Below are positions 56,145 through 64,000 of a stretch of 64,000 bases of DNA, one piece after another. The translations under genes were made by a program, and so were the position numbers. The stretch is from CAWJAP01 sp963834365 (GTDB taxonomy: Bacteria > Acidobacteriota > Vicinamibacteria > Vicinamibacterales > Vicinamibacteraceae): contig CAWIBS010000041.1 in assembly GCA_963834365.1 (NCBI GenBank), forward strand, positions 124,001-188,000, read 5' to 3'. A model generated the notes under the pieces. The model did not search any database. It worked only from the letters and a program-made list of their open reading frames with translations, and was not told the DNA's origin. The first letter of the stretch is position 1; every line of letters starts with the position of its first letter.

Positions 56145-56822
56145 ATGACTCGATCGGATGCGCCGGCGAGGCCGCGCCGTCCTGGCCCGCGGTCCCGCCG
56201 CATCCTCCCCGTCACCGGAACGGCGCTGTTGTTGATCGACGTCATCAACGATCTCGCGTTCGAGGGCTCAGGCCCCTTGGTCGAGCAAGCAGCGCCGATG
56301 GCGTCCCGCCTTGCCGCGCTCAAGCGCCGCGCGGTCGCCGCCGGCGTGCCGGCGATCTACATCAATGACAACTTCGGCCAGTGGCGATCTGATTTTCGGC
56401 AGACGGTGACGCATTGCACCGCGCGCTCGTCACCCGGCCGCGTCATCTCCACGCGCCTCCGGCCGACGCAACGTGACTACTTCGTGCTGAAGCCGAAGCA
56501 CTCCGGCTTCTACGACACCACCCTGGATACGCTTCTCGAAGCGCTGCGTATTCGGCGCGTCATCCTCACGGGCATCGCCGGCAATATCTGCGTGCTGTTC
56601 ACGGCGAACGACGCTTACATGCGCGAGCTCGATCTCTTCGCACCGTCCGACTGCATTGTCTCGAACACGGCTGCCGACAACGACCACGCGCTGCGGCAGA
56701 TCGCCACTGTGTTGAAAGGGAATCTGATGCCGTCGACTCAGTTGACCTTTCGACCGCCGAGAACACGGCGCTCCGGAGTGAGTTCGCGACGGGCCATCGG
56801 GCGCGAGCCAGGAGTGAAGTGA
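56145..56822 (+). CDS. isochorismatase-family cysteine hydrolase
   Basis: 225-aa cytosolic hydrolase. The catalytic triad is visible: Asp32 in TALLLIDVINDLAF, Lys116 in YFVLKPKHSGFYDT and Cys149 in LTGIAGNICVLFTANDA, which also carries the cis-peptide region. The family includes isochorismatases, nicotinamidases and other amidases; nothing here fixes the substrate. The ATG at 56145 follows GGAG. The C-terminal 25 residues (RTRRSGVSSRRAIGREPGVK) are basic and nonconserved. It converges on the DUF692 gene. Confidence 0.9.
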   Translation: MTRSDAPARPRRPGPRSRRILPVTGTALLLIDVINDLAFEGSGPLVEQAAPMASRLAALKRRAVAAGVPAIYINDNFGQWRSDFRQTVTHCTARSSPGRVISTRLRPTQRDYFVLKPKHSGFYDTTLDTLLEALRIRRVILTGIAGNICVLFTANDAYMRELDLFAPSDCIVSNTAADNDHALRQIATVLKGNLMPSTQLTFRPPRTRRSGVSSRRAIGREPGVK

Positions 56823-56900
56823 TGGGAGACGCGGCGACGTGCAGCAAGGGGCGCTGCGGTATTGAAGCTCGTGACGCGAGGAGCGCAGCACCCTGCTGTT

Positions 56901-58072
56901 TCAGCCGCGACGCCCCGCGGCGCGCTTCCGTGCGAAGCTGACCGATGCCAGCTCGAGCCCCGGACGATCGATGCGCTCCACCGCGGCGAGAGAGGCGCCA
57001 TCAAGGCCGGCCCGGCACCCCTCACCCACCGGGTCCGCGAGGAACTGCGCACGAAACGCCTCGTCGGTGAAGAGCCGCGCCAGCAGGCGCTCCAGACCTG
57101 CGTGCGCATCGCGGGTAATGCCGTCGCTCGGGGCCGGACCTGCTTGCGCGCCGCGTCGGACCACGGCGAACGTCGGCGCCGCCGTCTGGCGGGAGCGGCG
57201 GCTGCCACCGCGTCCGCTGCCGCACGCCGCATCGCGCGCCCCGTCGCGAGGGCGGCACGCGCCCGATCCAGCTCCCCCAGCAACTGCTCGAACGGCGGAA
57301 AGGCGCCATCGCGCTCGAGGATCACGTCGATCGGATGCGGGACGCGCGCGGCCACCAGCTCCAGCAGCCGGTAGACCGAGTCGGGCACGTCGTGCCGGTG
57401 ATCGTCCAGCACGCGGCGATCGCCGGTCGCCGCCTCGAGCTCGGAGCCGCCCGCGATATGGACGGCGCGGATGCGATGCGCCGGCAGCCCCTCGACCAGC
57501 GCCGCCGGGTCGTATCCGAAGTTGCGGCCGTTGGTGACGAGGTTGTGCAAATCGAGCAGGAGATCGCAGGCCGAGGCATCGAGCAGGTCGTGCAGCCAGG
57601 CCTCCTCGGTCCGATCGCTCGCCGGCGGATCGATCAGCGACGCGACGTTCTCGACGAGCGGGATGCGTCCGACCAGCCGGGTCGCCCGGTCCAGGTTCTC
57701 CGCGGTCGCTTCCACGGTGAGCGCCGTGCGCGACGGCGCCGCGAGGTGTCCCAGCTCGACGCCGCCGGCGCGGACGAACGCCAGGTGATCCGACCAGTGC
57801 TCCGGCTCGATTTCGTCGACGAGGCGCGCGAACGCCTCGAGACGCCGTGCCTCGACGCCGGCCGCCGACGCAAACCCCAGCGACACGCCGTGGATCGCGA
57901 CCGGAATCTGGCGCGACAGGGTGCGCAGCGCCCGTCGGGCCTTGCGCGAGTCGAGGAAGGTCCCCTCAGGGATCACCTCGACGATGTCGAGACGGTGGCC
58001 GTGGGACAGGATGCTGGCAGCGAGCGCGGGATGCCACGTGAGGCCGACGCGGTCGTGCGATCCGCGGGACAT
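56901..58072 (-). CDS. DUF692 / MNIO-family (multinuclear non-haem iron oxidase-like) enzyme, one frameshift
   Basis: TIM-barrel protein of the DUF692 family, which includes the RiPP-modifying enzymes MbnB and TglH. Candidate metal ligands are all present: His61 (AIHGVSLGF), Asp95-His96 (WSDHLAFV), Glu141-Asn142 (PLVENVASL), Asp174 and Asn177 (LLLDLHNLV), His205 (RAVHIAGGS), Asp224-His225 and His227 (LDDHRHDVPDSVY), Glu253 (VILERDGAFPPFE). Near 57185 the frame shifts and a C-terminal domain of about 100 residues follows (HAGLERLLARLFTDEAFRAQ, ELASVSFARKRAAGRRG). The ATG at 58072 overlaps the TGA of the TIGR04222-type gene by one base, so they are translationally coupled. The substrate is inferred to be the tail of that partner. 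Confidence 0.88.
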
Positions 58073-58971
58073 CACCCGCCGCCTCCGCACCCGCCGCCGC
58101 CTCCACACCCGCCGCAGCCGCCACCACCACCACCGTCCCCTGAGCTGCTGCCGCACGAGCTGCCACACGAACTGGCGCTGCTGCCCGACGAATCGGTGGC
58201 CCTGGGAAACAGGCCCCTGGCATCCGGGTGCAACGGGAGCGCAACGCCGACGCCGTAGACGGCGGCCAGGAGCGCGAAGTCGGTGCCGCCCGCGAACCGC
58301 TGGAGCGATCTGGCTCGTGCCTTCAATCCCTCGAAGAGACTCGTCAGGTCCTCGAGGAGCATGTCGCCCAGCGCCGTGCGGGCCGGATAGCTCGCGCCGT
58401 ACGCCATCAGCAGGAGCAGCGCAGCTTCCAGCACCAGGAAGAAGACATTGCTCCGTCCGCGCGACAACGCGACGGCGATCTTCGTCCCGGCCACGGCCAG
58501 CAGGAGCACGACGAGCACCAGGAAGAACCAGTGCCGCCGCGATCGCTGCGCCGGGTTCGGCAGCAGGCCGAGCCGGACCAGCTCCGGCTCGCACGCGGCG
58601 GTCGCCGTCCCGGTGAGAGTCGCGTCCGCGAACAGCGCCGTCGTCTTCGCCGCGTCGGTGCACCGATCGACGATGGCGCGCTCGGTGGTCGTCGAGACGC
58701 GCCGCTGCGCGTCCGGCAGCGCCGTCTGAACCTTGTCGCTGCCGGCAAGCGCCAGCACGCCGCGATCGACCAGCGTGAGGATGGCGACGCGCACGGCTTC
58801 GGCCGCGCCGCCGCGCAGGAAGGCGATCTGGAGGTAGTCGTGGAGCGGCGGCGGCGGATCGCCCCGGGACTCCTCGGACTTGCGCACCCAGCTCACGGCG
58901 GCGATGAGCCCGACGCCGAAGACGATGTAGAACAGCAGGAACGCCGGCCCGCTCAGATCGAAGGGGTTCAT
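58072..58971 (-). CDS. TIGR04222-type membrane protein with Cys/Gly-rich C-terminal tail
   Basis: 299-aa inner-membrane protein. The N-terminus MNPFDLSGPAFLLFYIVFGV and the motif YLQIAFLRGGAAEAVRVAIL with LVDRGVLAL are those of TIGR04222-domain proteins. Further membrane helices are HWFFLVLVVLLLAVAGTKI and FFLVLEAALLLLMAYGASY. The last 41 residues (259-299) are almost only Ser, Gly and Cys, with cysteines at 269, 273, 286, 289 and 295 in SCGSSCGSS and GCGGCGGGGGCGG contexts. Such tails recall RiPP precursors or metal-binding segments. The gene starts seven bases after the nucleotidyltransferase stop and overlaps the DUF692 start. Function unknown. Confidence 0.87.
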   Translation of the reverse strand: MNPFDLSGPAFLLFYIVFGVGLIAAVSWVRKSEESRGDPPPPLHDYLQIAFLRGGAAEAVRVAILTLVDRGVLALAGSDKVQTALPDAQRRVSTTTERAIVDRCTDAAKTTALFADATLTGTATAACEPELVRLGLLPNPAQRSRRHWFFLVLVVLLLAVAGTKIAVALSRGRSNVFFLVLEAALLLLMAYGASYPARTALGDMLLEDLTSLFEGLKARARSLQRFAGGTDFALLAAVYGVGVALPLHPDARGLFPRATDSSGSSASSCGSSCGSSSGDGGGGGGCGGCGGGGGCGGGG

Positions 58972-58978
58972 GGGTCGC

Positions 58979-59755
58979 TCACGACAACCCTTGCGCGCGC
59001 CGGTGCAGATGGCCCGCGAGCTCGGCCAGGCCGAGCAGCACGTCGCCGGCACGACCGGGCTCGAGGTGCCGCGTGTCACGCGCCTCGCTGATCGCCTGCA
59101 CGATCGCGTCACGCGACGGATCGTCCCAGCCGCCGGCCAGGCGATTCAGCGCCTCGCGCGGCGCAAGCCGTGGACCGCCCTCGAGCTCCAGGATCTCCGC
59201 GGCGGCGACGCGAAGCGGACCTGCCGCATCGGCGATACGGAGGGTGAGCCGTTCCTCCCGGTCCGCCTCCAACGCATAGCTCGCGCGCAGCCGCAGCACC
59301 AGGTTGAGCAGCACCTGACGCAGGCGTGCGATGGCGGCGGGTCGCGACACGACGAGGTGCGCGAACGGGTCCTCGCCGAAGAGGACGCGGTGCCGCTGCG
59401 CGATGTCGATGAATTTCACGGCGAACGCCTCGGCCGCCTGGGCGACCTCGGAGTCGAGCAGCCAGAGGACTTCGAGGCGGACGGCGGCGTGCGCACGCGC
59501 CAGCGACGGCCGGAGCGCTTCGAGGCCGGCCCGGGGAAAGACCGTCAGCACGACGACGACGTTGACGTCGGAGGTCGCGCGCATCCGGTTCTCGGCGGCG
59601 CTTCCGAACAGGACGACGGCCTTCAACGTCTCGCCGAGCGCGACCCGGGCCTGCTCGACGAATTCGGCCAGGACCCGGGACACGGGCTCTGGCAGGCCTG
59701 CGACCGGCGGCGGTGTCCAGACAGCCATCAGTGGGGTGGCGCCATCGTAGCTCAT
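58979..59755 (-). CDS. nucleotidyltransferase-fold protein
   Basis: 258 aa. The minimal-nucleotidyltransferase signature is VVLFGSAAENRMRATSDVNV: Gly51-Ser52 then Asp63-x-Asn65, so the second acidic residue of the usual D-x-D is Asn. The remainder is helical (EVAQAAEAFAVKFIDIAQRH, RQVLLNLVLRLRASYALEAD) and resembles the HEPN-like C-terminal part of such proteins. Start 59755 or Met10 at 59728. It is the first gene of an operon with the TIGR04222-type and DUF692 genes (gap of seven bases). Its role, whether nucleotide transfer to a protein or a degenerate regulator, is not known. Confidence 0.82.
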   Translation of the reverse strand: MSYDGATPLMAVWTPPPVAGLPEPVSRVLAEFVEQARVALGETLKAVVLFGSAAENRMRATSDVNVVVVLTVFPRAGLEALRPSLARAHAAVRLEVLWLLDSEVAQAAEAFAVKFIDIAQRHRVLFGEDPFAHLVVSRPAAIARLRQVLLNLVLRLRASYALEADREERLTLRIADAAGPLRVAAAEILELEGGPRLAPREALNRLAGGWDDPSRDAIVQAISEARDTRHLEPGRAGDVLLGLAELAGHLHRRAQGLS

Positions 59756-59879
59756 TCGCCCGGGGCTCTTCGATACTCCGTCGCTGCGGTCTGATCACTT
59801 ACGAAAAAAGCTGATTACCCACGCGAAAGCTCTGGGGCGGCGCGCGCCGGGCGTGACCAGATGAGTGAGCGGCGTCAGG

Positions 59880-60045
59880 AGGAAGTTACACGCCGGTTGA
59901 TGTGCTCGCCACTGGTCAAGGCCTACTGGGCGGCCACCTTCAAGGTCCGCACCTGAGCCGCACAGGTTCTCTTGCCGCAGCCGGACGGGCCAATCCGCCC
60001 AGACCGTGGGTGCGGACGGGTACGGGCTTGACGGTATTCGGATGT
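59880..60045 (-). pseudogene. pstB remnant (phosphate ABC transporter ATPase fragment)
   Basis: Directly after pstA, minus strand, a Walker A loop IGPSGCGK (about 59975-59998) is readable, followed by a stop within about 15 codons. The region before it is too short for a PstB N-terminus and nothing after it resembles an ABC ATPase. Either the gene is truncated in the organism or sequence is missing or collapsed at this point in the assembly. Confidence 0.5.
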
Positions 60046-60051
60046 GATTGG

Positions 60052-60916
60052 TTACTGACCTGTCTGCAAGCGCTCGAGCCGGCGCGTCGCGGCGCGGCAA
60101 GAATCGAACACGATCAGCACGAGCGTCACGAGGACGAGCGCGCCGGCCCAGGCCTGCCGGTGCCAGTCCTCGTAGGGCGAGATCGCATAGGTGAACATCT
60201 GGACGGTGAGCGACGAGATCGGCTGATCGAGGCTGCGTCGAGAAGAAGCGGTTGTTGAAGGCGGTGAACAGCAGCGGCGCCGTCTCGCCGGCGATCCGGG
60301 CGAGCGCGAGGACGATGCCGGTGATGATGCCGGGCGCGGCGGCCGGCAGCACGACGCGTCACCGTCGCCCAGCCGCGCGTCGCGCCCAGCGCCAGCGCGC
60401 CCTCGCGCAGCGAGACCGGGCACGAGCCGCAGCAGCTCCTCGGTGGTCCGGGCGATGATCGGAATCATCATGATCCCGAGCGCGAGCGCCGCCGGCGAGC
60501 GGCGCTGAACTGCTTGAACGGCAGCACGGCAATGCCGTAGACGAAGACGCCGATGACGATCGACGGCACGCCGTTCAGCGTGTCGGCGGCGAAGCGCACC
60601 GCGTCGGCGAGCCGCGTGCCGGCGAACTCGGCGATGTAGACGCCGCCGATGACGCCGACCGGAATCGCGAACAGCGCGCCGAGGCCGACGAGCGATCAGC
60701 GTGCCGACGATCGCGTTCGCCATGCCGCCGCCGGTCTCGCCGACCGGCACCGGCATGCTGCGTGAAGAAGTCGAGATTGAGCGCCATGATGCCCTGCGCT
60801 CACGCACGAAGAACAGGATCATCGCCAGCGGGCACGAGCGCCACCAGCACCGACAGCAGGCACAGCCAGACGACGATCCGTCGACTTCAGCGCGGCGTAC
60901 GTCGGTCGCAGCTCAT
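60052..60916 (-). CDS. pstA: phosphate ABC transporter permease PstA, frameshifted
   Basis: Inner-membrane permease of the PstSCAB importer. Read across frames: LCLLSVLVALVP near the start, MALNLDFFTQH, PVPVGETGGGMANAIVGTLI, LALGIMMIPIIARTTEELLR and LPAAAPGIITGIVLALARIA with GETAPLLFTAFNNRFFS. The end is SSLTVQMFTYAISPYEDWHR with the stop at 60052. The start at 60916 overlaps the pstC stop (ATGA). Multiple one-base insertions, often of G or C next to GC pairs, break it; all conserved blocks remain, so sequence error is more likely than decay. Confidence 0.85.
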
Positions 60917-61889
60917 GCCGCGCCTCCCGCCGGCTGCGGCGACCATCGGCGGCACGGCCCGGCGCCTTCGCCGGCCGGTTCATGCTGCCAGATCAGCAGG
61001 CGCGACGCCGAGTTGACGATCAGCGTGATCACGAAGAGCACGAGGCCGATCTCGATGAGCGCGTTGAGATAGAGCTCGTCGGCCGCCTCGGTGAACTCGT
61101 TCGCGAGGACGGCCGCCATCGTGTATTGCGGCGCGAAGAGCGACAGCGAGATCTGCGGGTTGTTCCCGATCACCATCGTGACGGCCATCGTCTCGCCGAG
61201 GGCGCGGCCGAAGCCCGAGCATGATGGCGCCGATGATGCCGGTGCGGGCGTAGAAGAGGGCGACGCGAATCGCTTCCCATCGCGTCGCGCCGAGCGCGTA
61301 GGCCGCCTCGCGCTGCGCCAGCGGCACCGCGTTGAGCACCTCGCGCGCGACCGACGAGGTGAACGGAATGATCATCATCGCGAGGATCAGCACCGCCGCC
61401 AGCATGCCGACGCCGACCGGCGGCCCGGCTGAAGAACGGCAGCTGCCGCAGCGAACGGCGGCAAGCTGCGCCTGCAACGCCCGGACCACCGGCACGAGCA
61501 CGAAGATGCCCCAGAGGCCGTAGACGATCGACGGGATCGCCGCGAGCAGCTCGGTCAGGAACATGAGCGGCTGTGCGCAGCCAGTGCGGGCAGAGCTCCG
61601 AGAGATAGATCGCGATGCCGAGCGCGACCGGCGTCGCGAGCACCAGCGCCAGGATCGACGAATACAGCGTGCCCCAGATGAACGGGCGCGCGCCGAACTC
61701 GCCCGACACCGGATCCCAGACGTCGGTGATCCAGAAGCTGCAGCCCGAACTTCTGCGATCGACAGCCGCGACTGCGTCCAGAGCACGAAGCCGATCGCCG
61801 CCGACGAGCACGACGACGAACAGCGCCGACGCCGCCCGTGACGAGCCGGAAGGCGAGATCGCGCTGTCCTTGAAGAGTCGTCAGCGCAT
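60913..61889 (-). CDS. pstC: phosphate ABC transporter permease PstC, frameshifted
   Basis: Partner permease. Pieces in order: FWITDVWDPVSGEFGARPFI, WGTLYSSILALVLATPVALG, FLTELLAAIPSIVYGLWGIF, ILAMMIIPFTSSVAREVLNA, AYALGATRWEAIRVALFYAR and NNPQISLSLFAPQYTMAAVL with NEFTEAADELYLNALIEIG. The start at 61889 lies two bases inside the gap after the pstS stop. Several frame changes; the family order is complete. Confidence 0.85.
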
Positions 61890-61890
61890 C

Positions 61891-62951
61891 TCAGGACACC
61901 TTGATCGTCGCCGAGCGCCGCCATCTCGAGCTTGACGACCGCTGCCGGCAGCGGCGCGTAGCCAAGCTCGGTCGCGAACTTCTGGCCGTCGGTGAGCGCC
62001 CACTTCATGAAGTCGACCATCATCTTCGCTCTGCGCCTTGTCCTTCGGGTTCTCGTAGACGAGGATCCAGGTGAACGACGAGATCGGATAGGCGCCCTTG
62101 CCCGGGCGCGTTGGTGATCGAGACGCGGAAGTCCGCGGGCATCTTGCGCCGCCGCCGCCGCGGCCGCGCCGTCACGGACTCGATCGACGCGCTCGACGAA
62201 CTGGCCGGCCACGTTCTGGACCGAGCCATAGCCGAGCTTGTTCTGGATGGCGTAGATCAGCTCGACGTAGCCGATCGAGCCCGGCGTCTGCTTGACCAGG
62301 CCGGCCACGCCCTCGTTGCCCTTGCCGCCGAGGCCGACCGGCCAGTTCACCGACGTGTCGACGCCGACCTTCTCCTTCCACTCCGGCGACACCTTCGACG
62401 AGGTAGTCGACCCAGATGTAGGTCGTGCCGGAGCCGTCCGAGCGGTGGACGACGGTGATGTCGGTGCGCCGGCAGCGTGCACGCCGGCATTGAGCTTGGC
62501 GATCGCCGGGTCGTTCCACTTCGTGATCTTGCCGAGGAAGATGTCGGCGAGCAGCGCGCCGCTGAACTTGAGCGCGGCCGTCACGTCGGGCATGTTGTAG
62601 ATCGGGCACGACCGCGCCGAGCACGGTCGGGAGGTGCAGGATCTTGCCCGGCGCCGCCTGCAGCTGCTTCGTTCGTCATCGGCCCGTCGGTCGCGCCGAA
62701 GAAGACCGTCTGGTTGGTGAGCTGCCTGATGCCGCCGCCCGATCCGATCGACTGGTAGTTGATCTGGACGTCGGGCTTGAGCTTGTTGTACTCGGTGAAC
62801 CACTTCGAGTAGATCGGGTACGGGAACGTCGCGCCGGCGCCGTTGATCTGCGCCGCGTGCGCCACGACCGCCAGGCCGACGCCGGCCGCGACCGCCGAGA
62901 CGAGCGCCATCGTCGCCACCTGCCGTGAACCACGCCTGAGTACAACCGCAT
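61891..62951 (-). CDS. pstS: phosphate-binding protein PstS, frameshifted
   Basis: Periplasmic phosphate-binding protein. Start 62951 with a one-base shift gives a signal peptide (MALVSAVAAGVGLAVVAHAA) and then INGAGATFPYPIYSKWFTEY, the family N-terminus. Later blocks are NYQSIGSGGGIRQLTNQTVF, FFGATDGPMT, VTAALKFSGALLADIFLGKI with TKWNDPAIAKLNAG, and GSIGYVELIYAIQNKLGYG. It ends FMKWALTDGQKFATELGYAP and ATIKVS. Many single-base breaks. It is the first Pst gene after the porin, as is common for high-affinity phosphate loci. Confidence 0.87.
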
Positions 62952-62988
62952 GACCGATGCCTCCTGCTGACCGCCGCCGTGAGCGGCT

Positions 62989-64000
62989 CTAGAAGTTCAC
63001 GAGCATATGGAGCGCGATACGCCGCTCCGTCGGACGAGAGGGGCTGTAACTGCCGATAGCGGACCTGTTCGAGATCGAGGAGGAACGCCGTCTGCACTGT
63101 GGCCACGGTCATCCTGGGCCAGTAGGCGACACCGGTGATCCAGCGTTCCTTGGTGCTGTCGTTGCTGCGGAAGGGGTTGAGCCGGTCATAGCGGAACAGC
63201 GCCTCGATGCCGATCGACGAGCGGGGCGTCACCCAGATCGAGTGCCGCGCGCGTCGACCTCCGCCACCTTGACGCTGATCTGGTCGGTCACATCAAGGGT
63301 ACACCCAGAGCCGCGTTCACGTATTGTGATCGAACGAGACAATGCTCTCGAAGCGACGGCGCTCCGCATCCTGCACGTAGTGATCCGCGTCGTAGAAGAC
63401 CGTGAACCGCAGGCCCGTTTGAGTGCCGGGTCCCGGCAGCGGCCGCACGGTGGCGCGGACCTGGAACGCCTTCTGATCGTTGGGGTCCGAGCGCGTGTAG
63501 CCGTCGCCATTGTAGACGCCCGTCATCACCTCGCCGTAACCGTTCGGAATCAGGGTCCGGAACATCGCGCCGTAGTCGGCCGATGGCAGGAAGCCCTCGC
63601 GATCGGCGAATACGGTCCCCTGAAAGCGATACCGATAGATGTCCTCCTCGAAACCCACGACGGGCGTGTGGATCATGCCCAGCCGGACCTGGCTGCCGCG
63701 CCACATCCAGTCGTCGAGATTCACCTGGGCGTAGGCGTATTTCAGGCGGAAGGTGAGGTTGCCGCTGAGCGAGCTGCCAGAGCGGTTTCGCGGGTGATGT
63801 CGGCGTGATCCGGAAGGCGAACAGGTGATGCACTGCCCGGTCAGGTTGAGCGTATGCACGGCCGACGTTGAAGGCATTCTGGCTGACGGTGTTGCCGTCA
63901 ACATCGACGTGGTGGGGACATCGACAAACGTGTAGTCGAGAAACAACGTCCCACCGACCCGAACGCTCGGCGTGTAGTGGGCGACCGGCGGCGGTGGGGA
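62989..64000 (-). CDS. phosphate-selective porin (OprO/OprP-like), 5' end outside the window
   Basis: C-terminal part of an outer-membrane porin; its start lies beyond 64000. Readable strands: GNLTFRLKYAYAQVNLDDWM, MIHTPVVGFEEDIYRYRFQG, GYGEVMTGVYNGDGYTRSDP, QTGLRFTVFYDADHYVQDAE and SSIGIEALFRYDRLNPFRSN. The terminal residues HMLVNF end in Phe, the outer-membrane assembly signal. Three or more frame breaks. Position directly upstream of pstS supports phosphate or phosphate-ester uptake; the OprO/P assignment rests on this and the general pattern. Confidence 0.72.

Overview
The window is GC-rich DNA from a Gram-negative bacterium. The best fit is an acidobacterium, probably of the Vicinamibacteria type. 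The signs are Oar-like TonB-dependent receptors with carboxypeptidase-regulatory N-termini, an orphan duplicated MacB/FtsX permease (ADOP), many secreted enzymes with signal peptides, several outer-membrane porins, and a dispersed palindromic intergenic repeat. No rRNA, tRNA, CRISPR array or insertion sequence was seen. Many otherwise full-length genes are broken by one-base frame changes, most densely in 60-63 kb. I read these mainly as base-calling or assembly errors and annotate such genes as whole CDSs, naming the frame breaks.

Layout. 0-7.2 kb: end of a TonB-dependent receptor, a DUF4038/GH140-like apiosidase-type hydrolase, an AraC regulator, an ApnO-like D-apionate oxidoisomerase candidate and a sulfatase; this looks like a plant-glycan (apiose) module. 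7.4-14.9 kb: an alpha/beta hydrolase flanked by two copies of the palindromic repeat, an ADOP permease, a secreted zinc metalloprotease and a DUF481 outer-membrane protein. 15-21 kb (minus strand): a DUF3011-porin, an amidohydrolase, a glutaminase apparently fused to a DcaP-type porin, and a second exported glutaminase. 21.3-28.9 kb: a DUF2254 membrane protein, a sensor kinase with two response regulators, and a second TonB-dependent receptor. 29-51.8 kb: an energy and stress block with two FhlA-like sigma-54 activators, beta-carbonic anhydrase, pta-ackA-pflB-pflA, a complete F1Fo ATP synthase operon (atpBEFHAGDC), PPK2, a VIT-like membrane protein, an outer-membrane factor/HlyD/DUF3302 export set and a STAS-like protein. 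51.8-56.8 kb: a large secreted Tyr/Gly-rich protein, a YqjD-like/holin-X/DUF3618 envelope trio and an isochorismatase-fold hydrolase. 56.9-59.8 kb (minus strand): nucleotidyltransferase, TIGR04222-type membrane protein with a Cys/Gly tail, and DUF692 (MNIO) enzyme. 59.9-64 kb: a phosphate-uptake locus (porin, pstS, pstC, pstA, pstB remnant).

Two systems stand out. First, five copies of a 15-16 bp palindromic motif, CTCCGNNATTCCGGAG, lie in intergenic DNA. Each lies about 120-140 bp upstream of a -24/-12 (sigma-54) promoter-like sequence. The targets would be the DUF2254 gene, pta-ackA-pflBA, the ATP synthase operon (and, divergently, the activator gene itself), the monooxygenase-like/ppk2 unit and the DUF3302-HlyD-OMF operon. 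With two FhlA-like activators encoded among these genes, this looks like a local sigma-54 energy/anaerobiosis regulon. Second, the nucleotidyltransferase-TIGR04222-DUF692 operon pairs a multinuclear-iron oxidase-family enzyme with a membrane protein ending in a Cys/Gly-rich tail, a plausible modification substrate.
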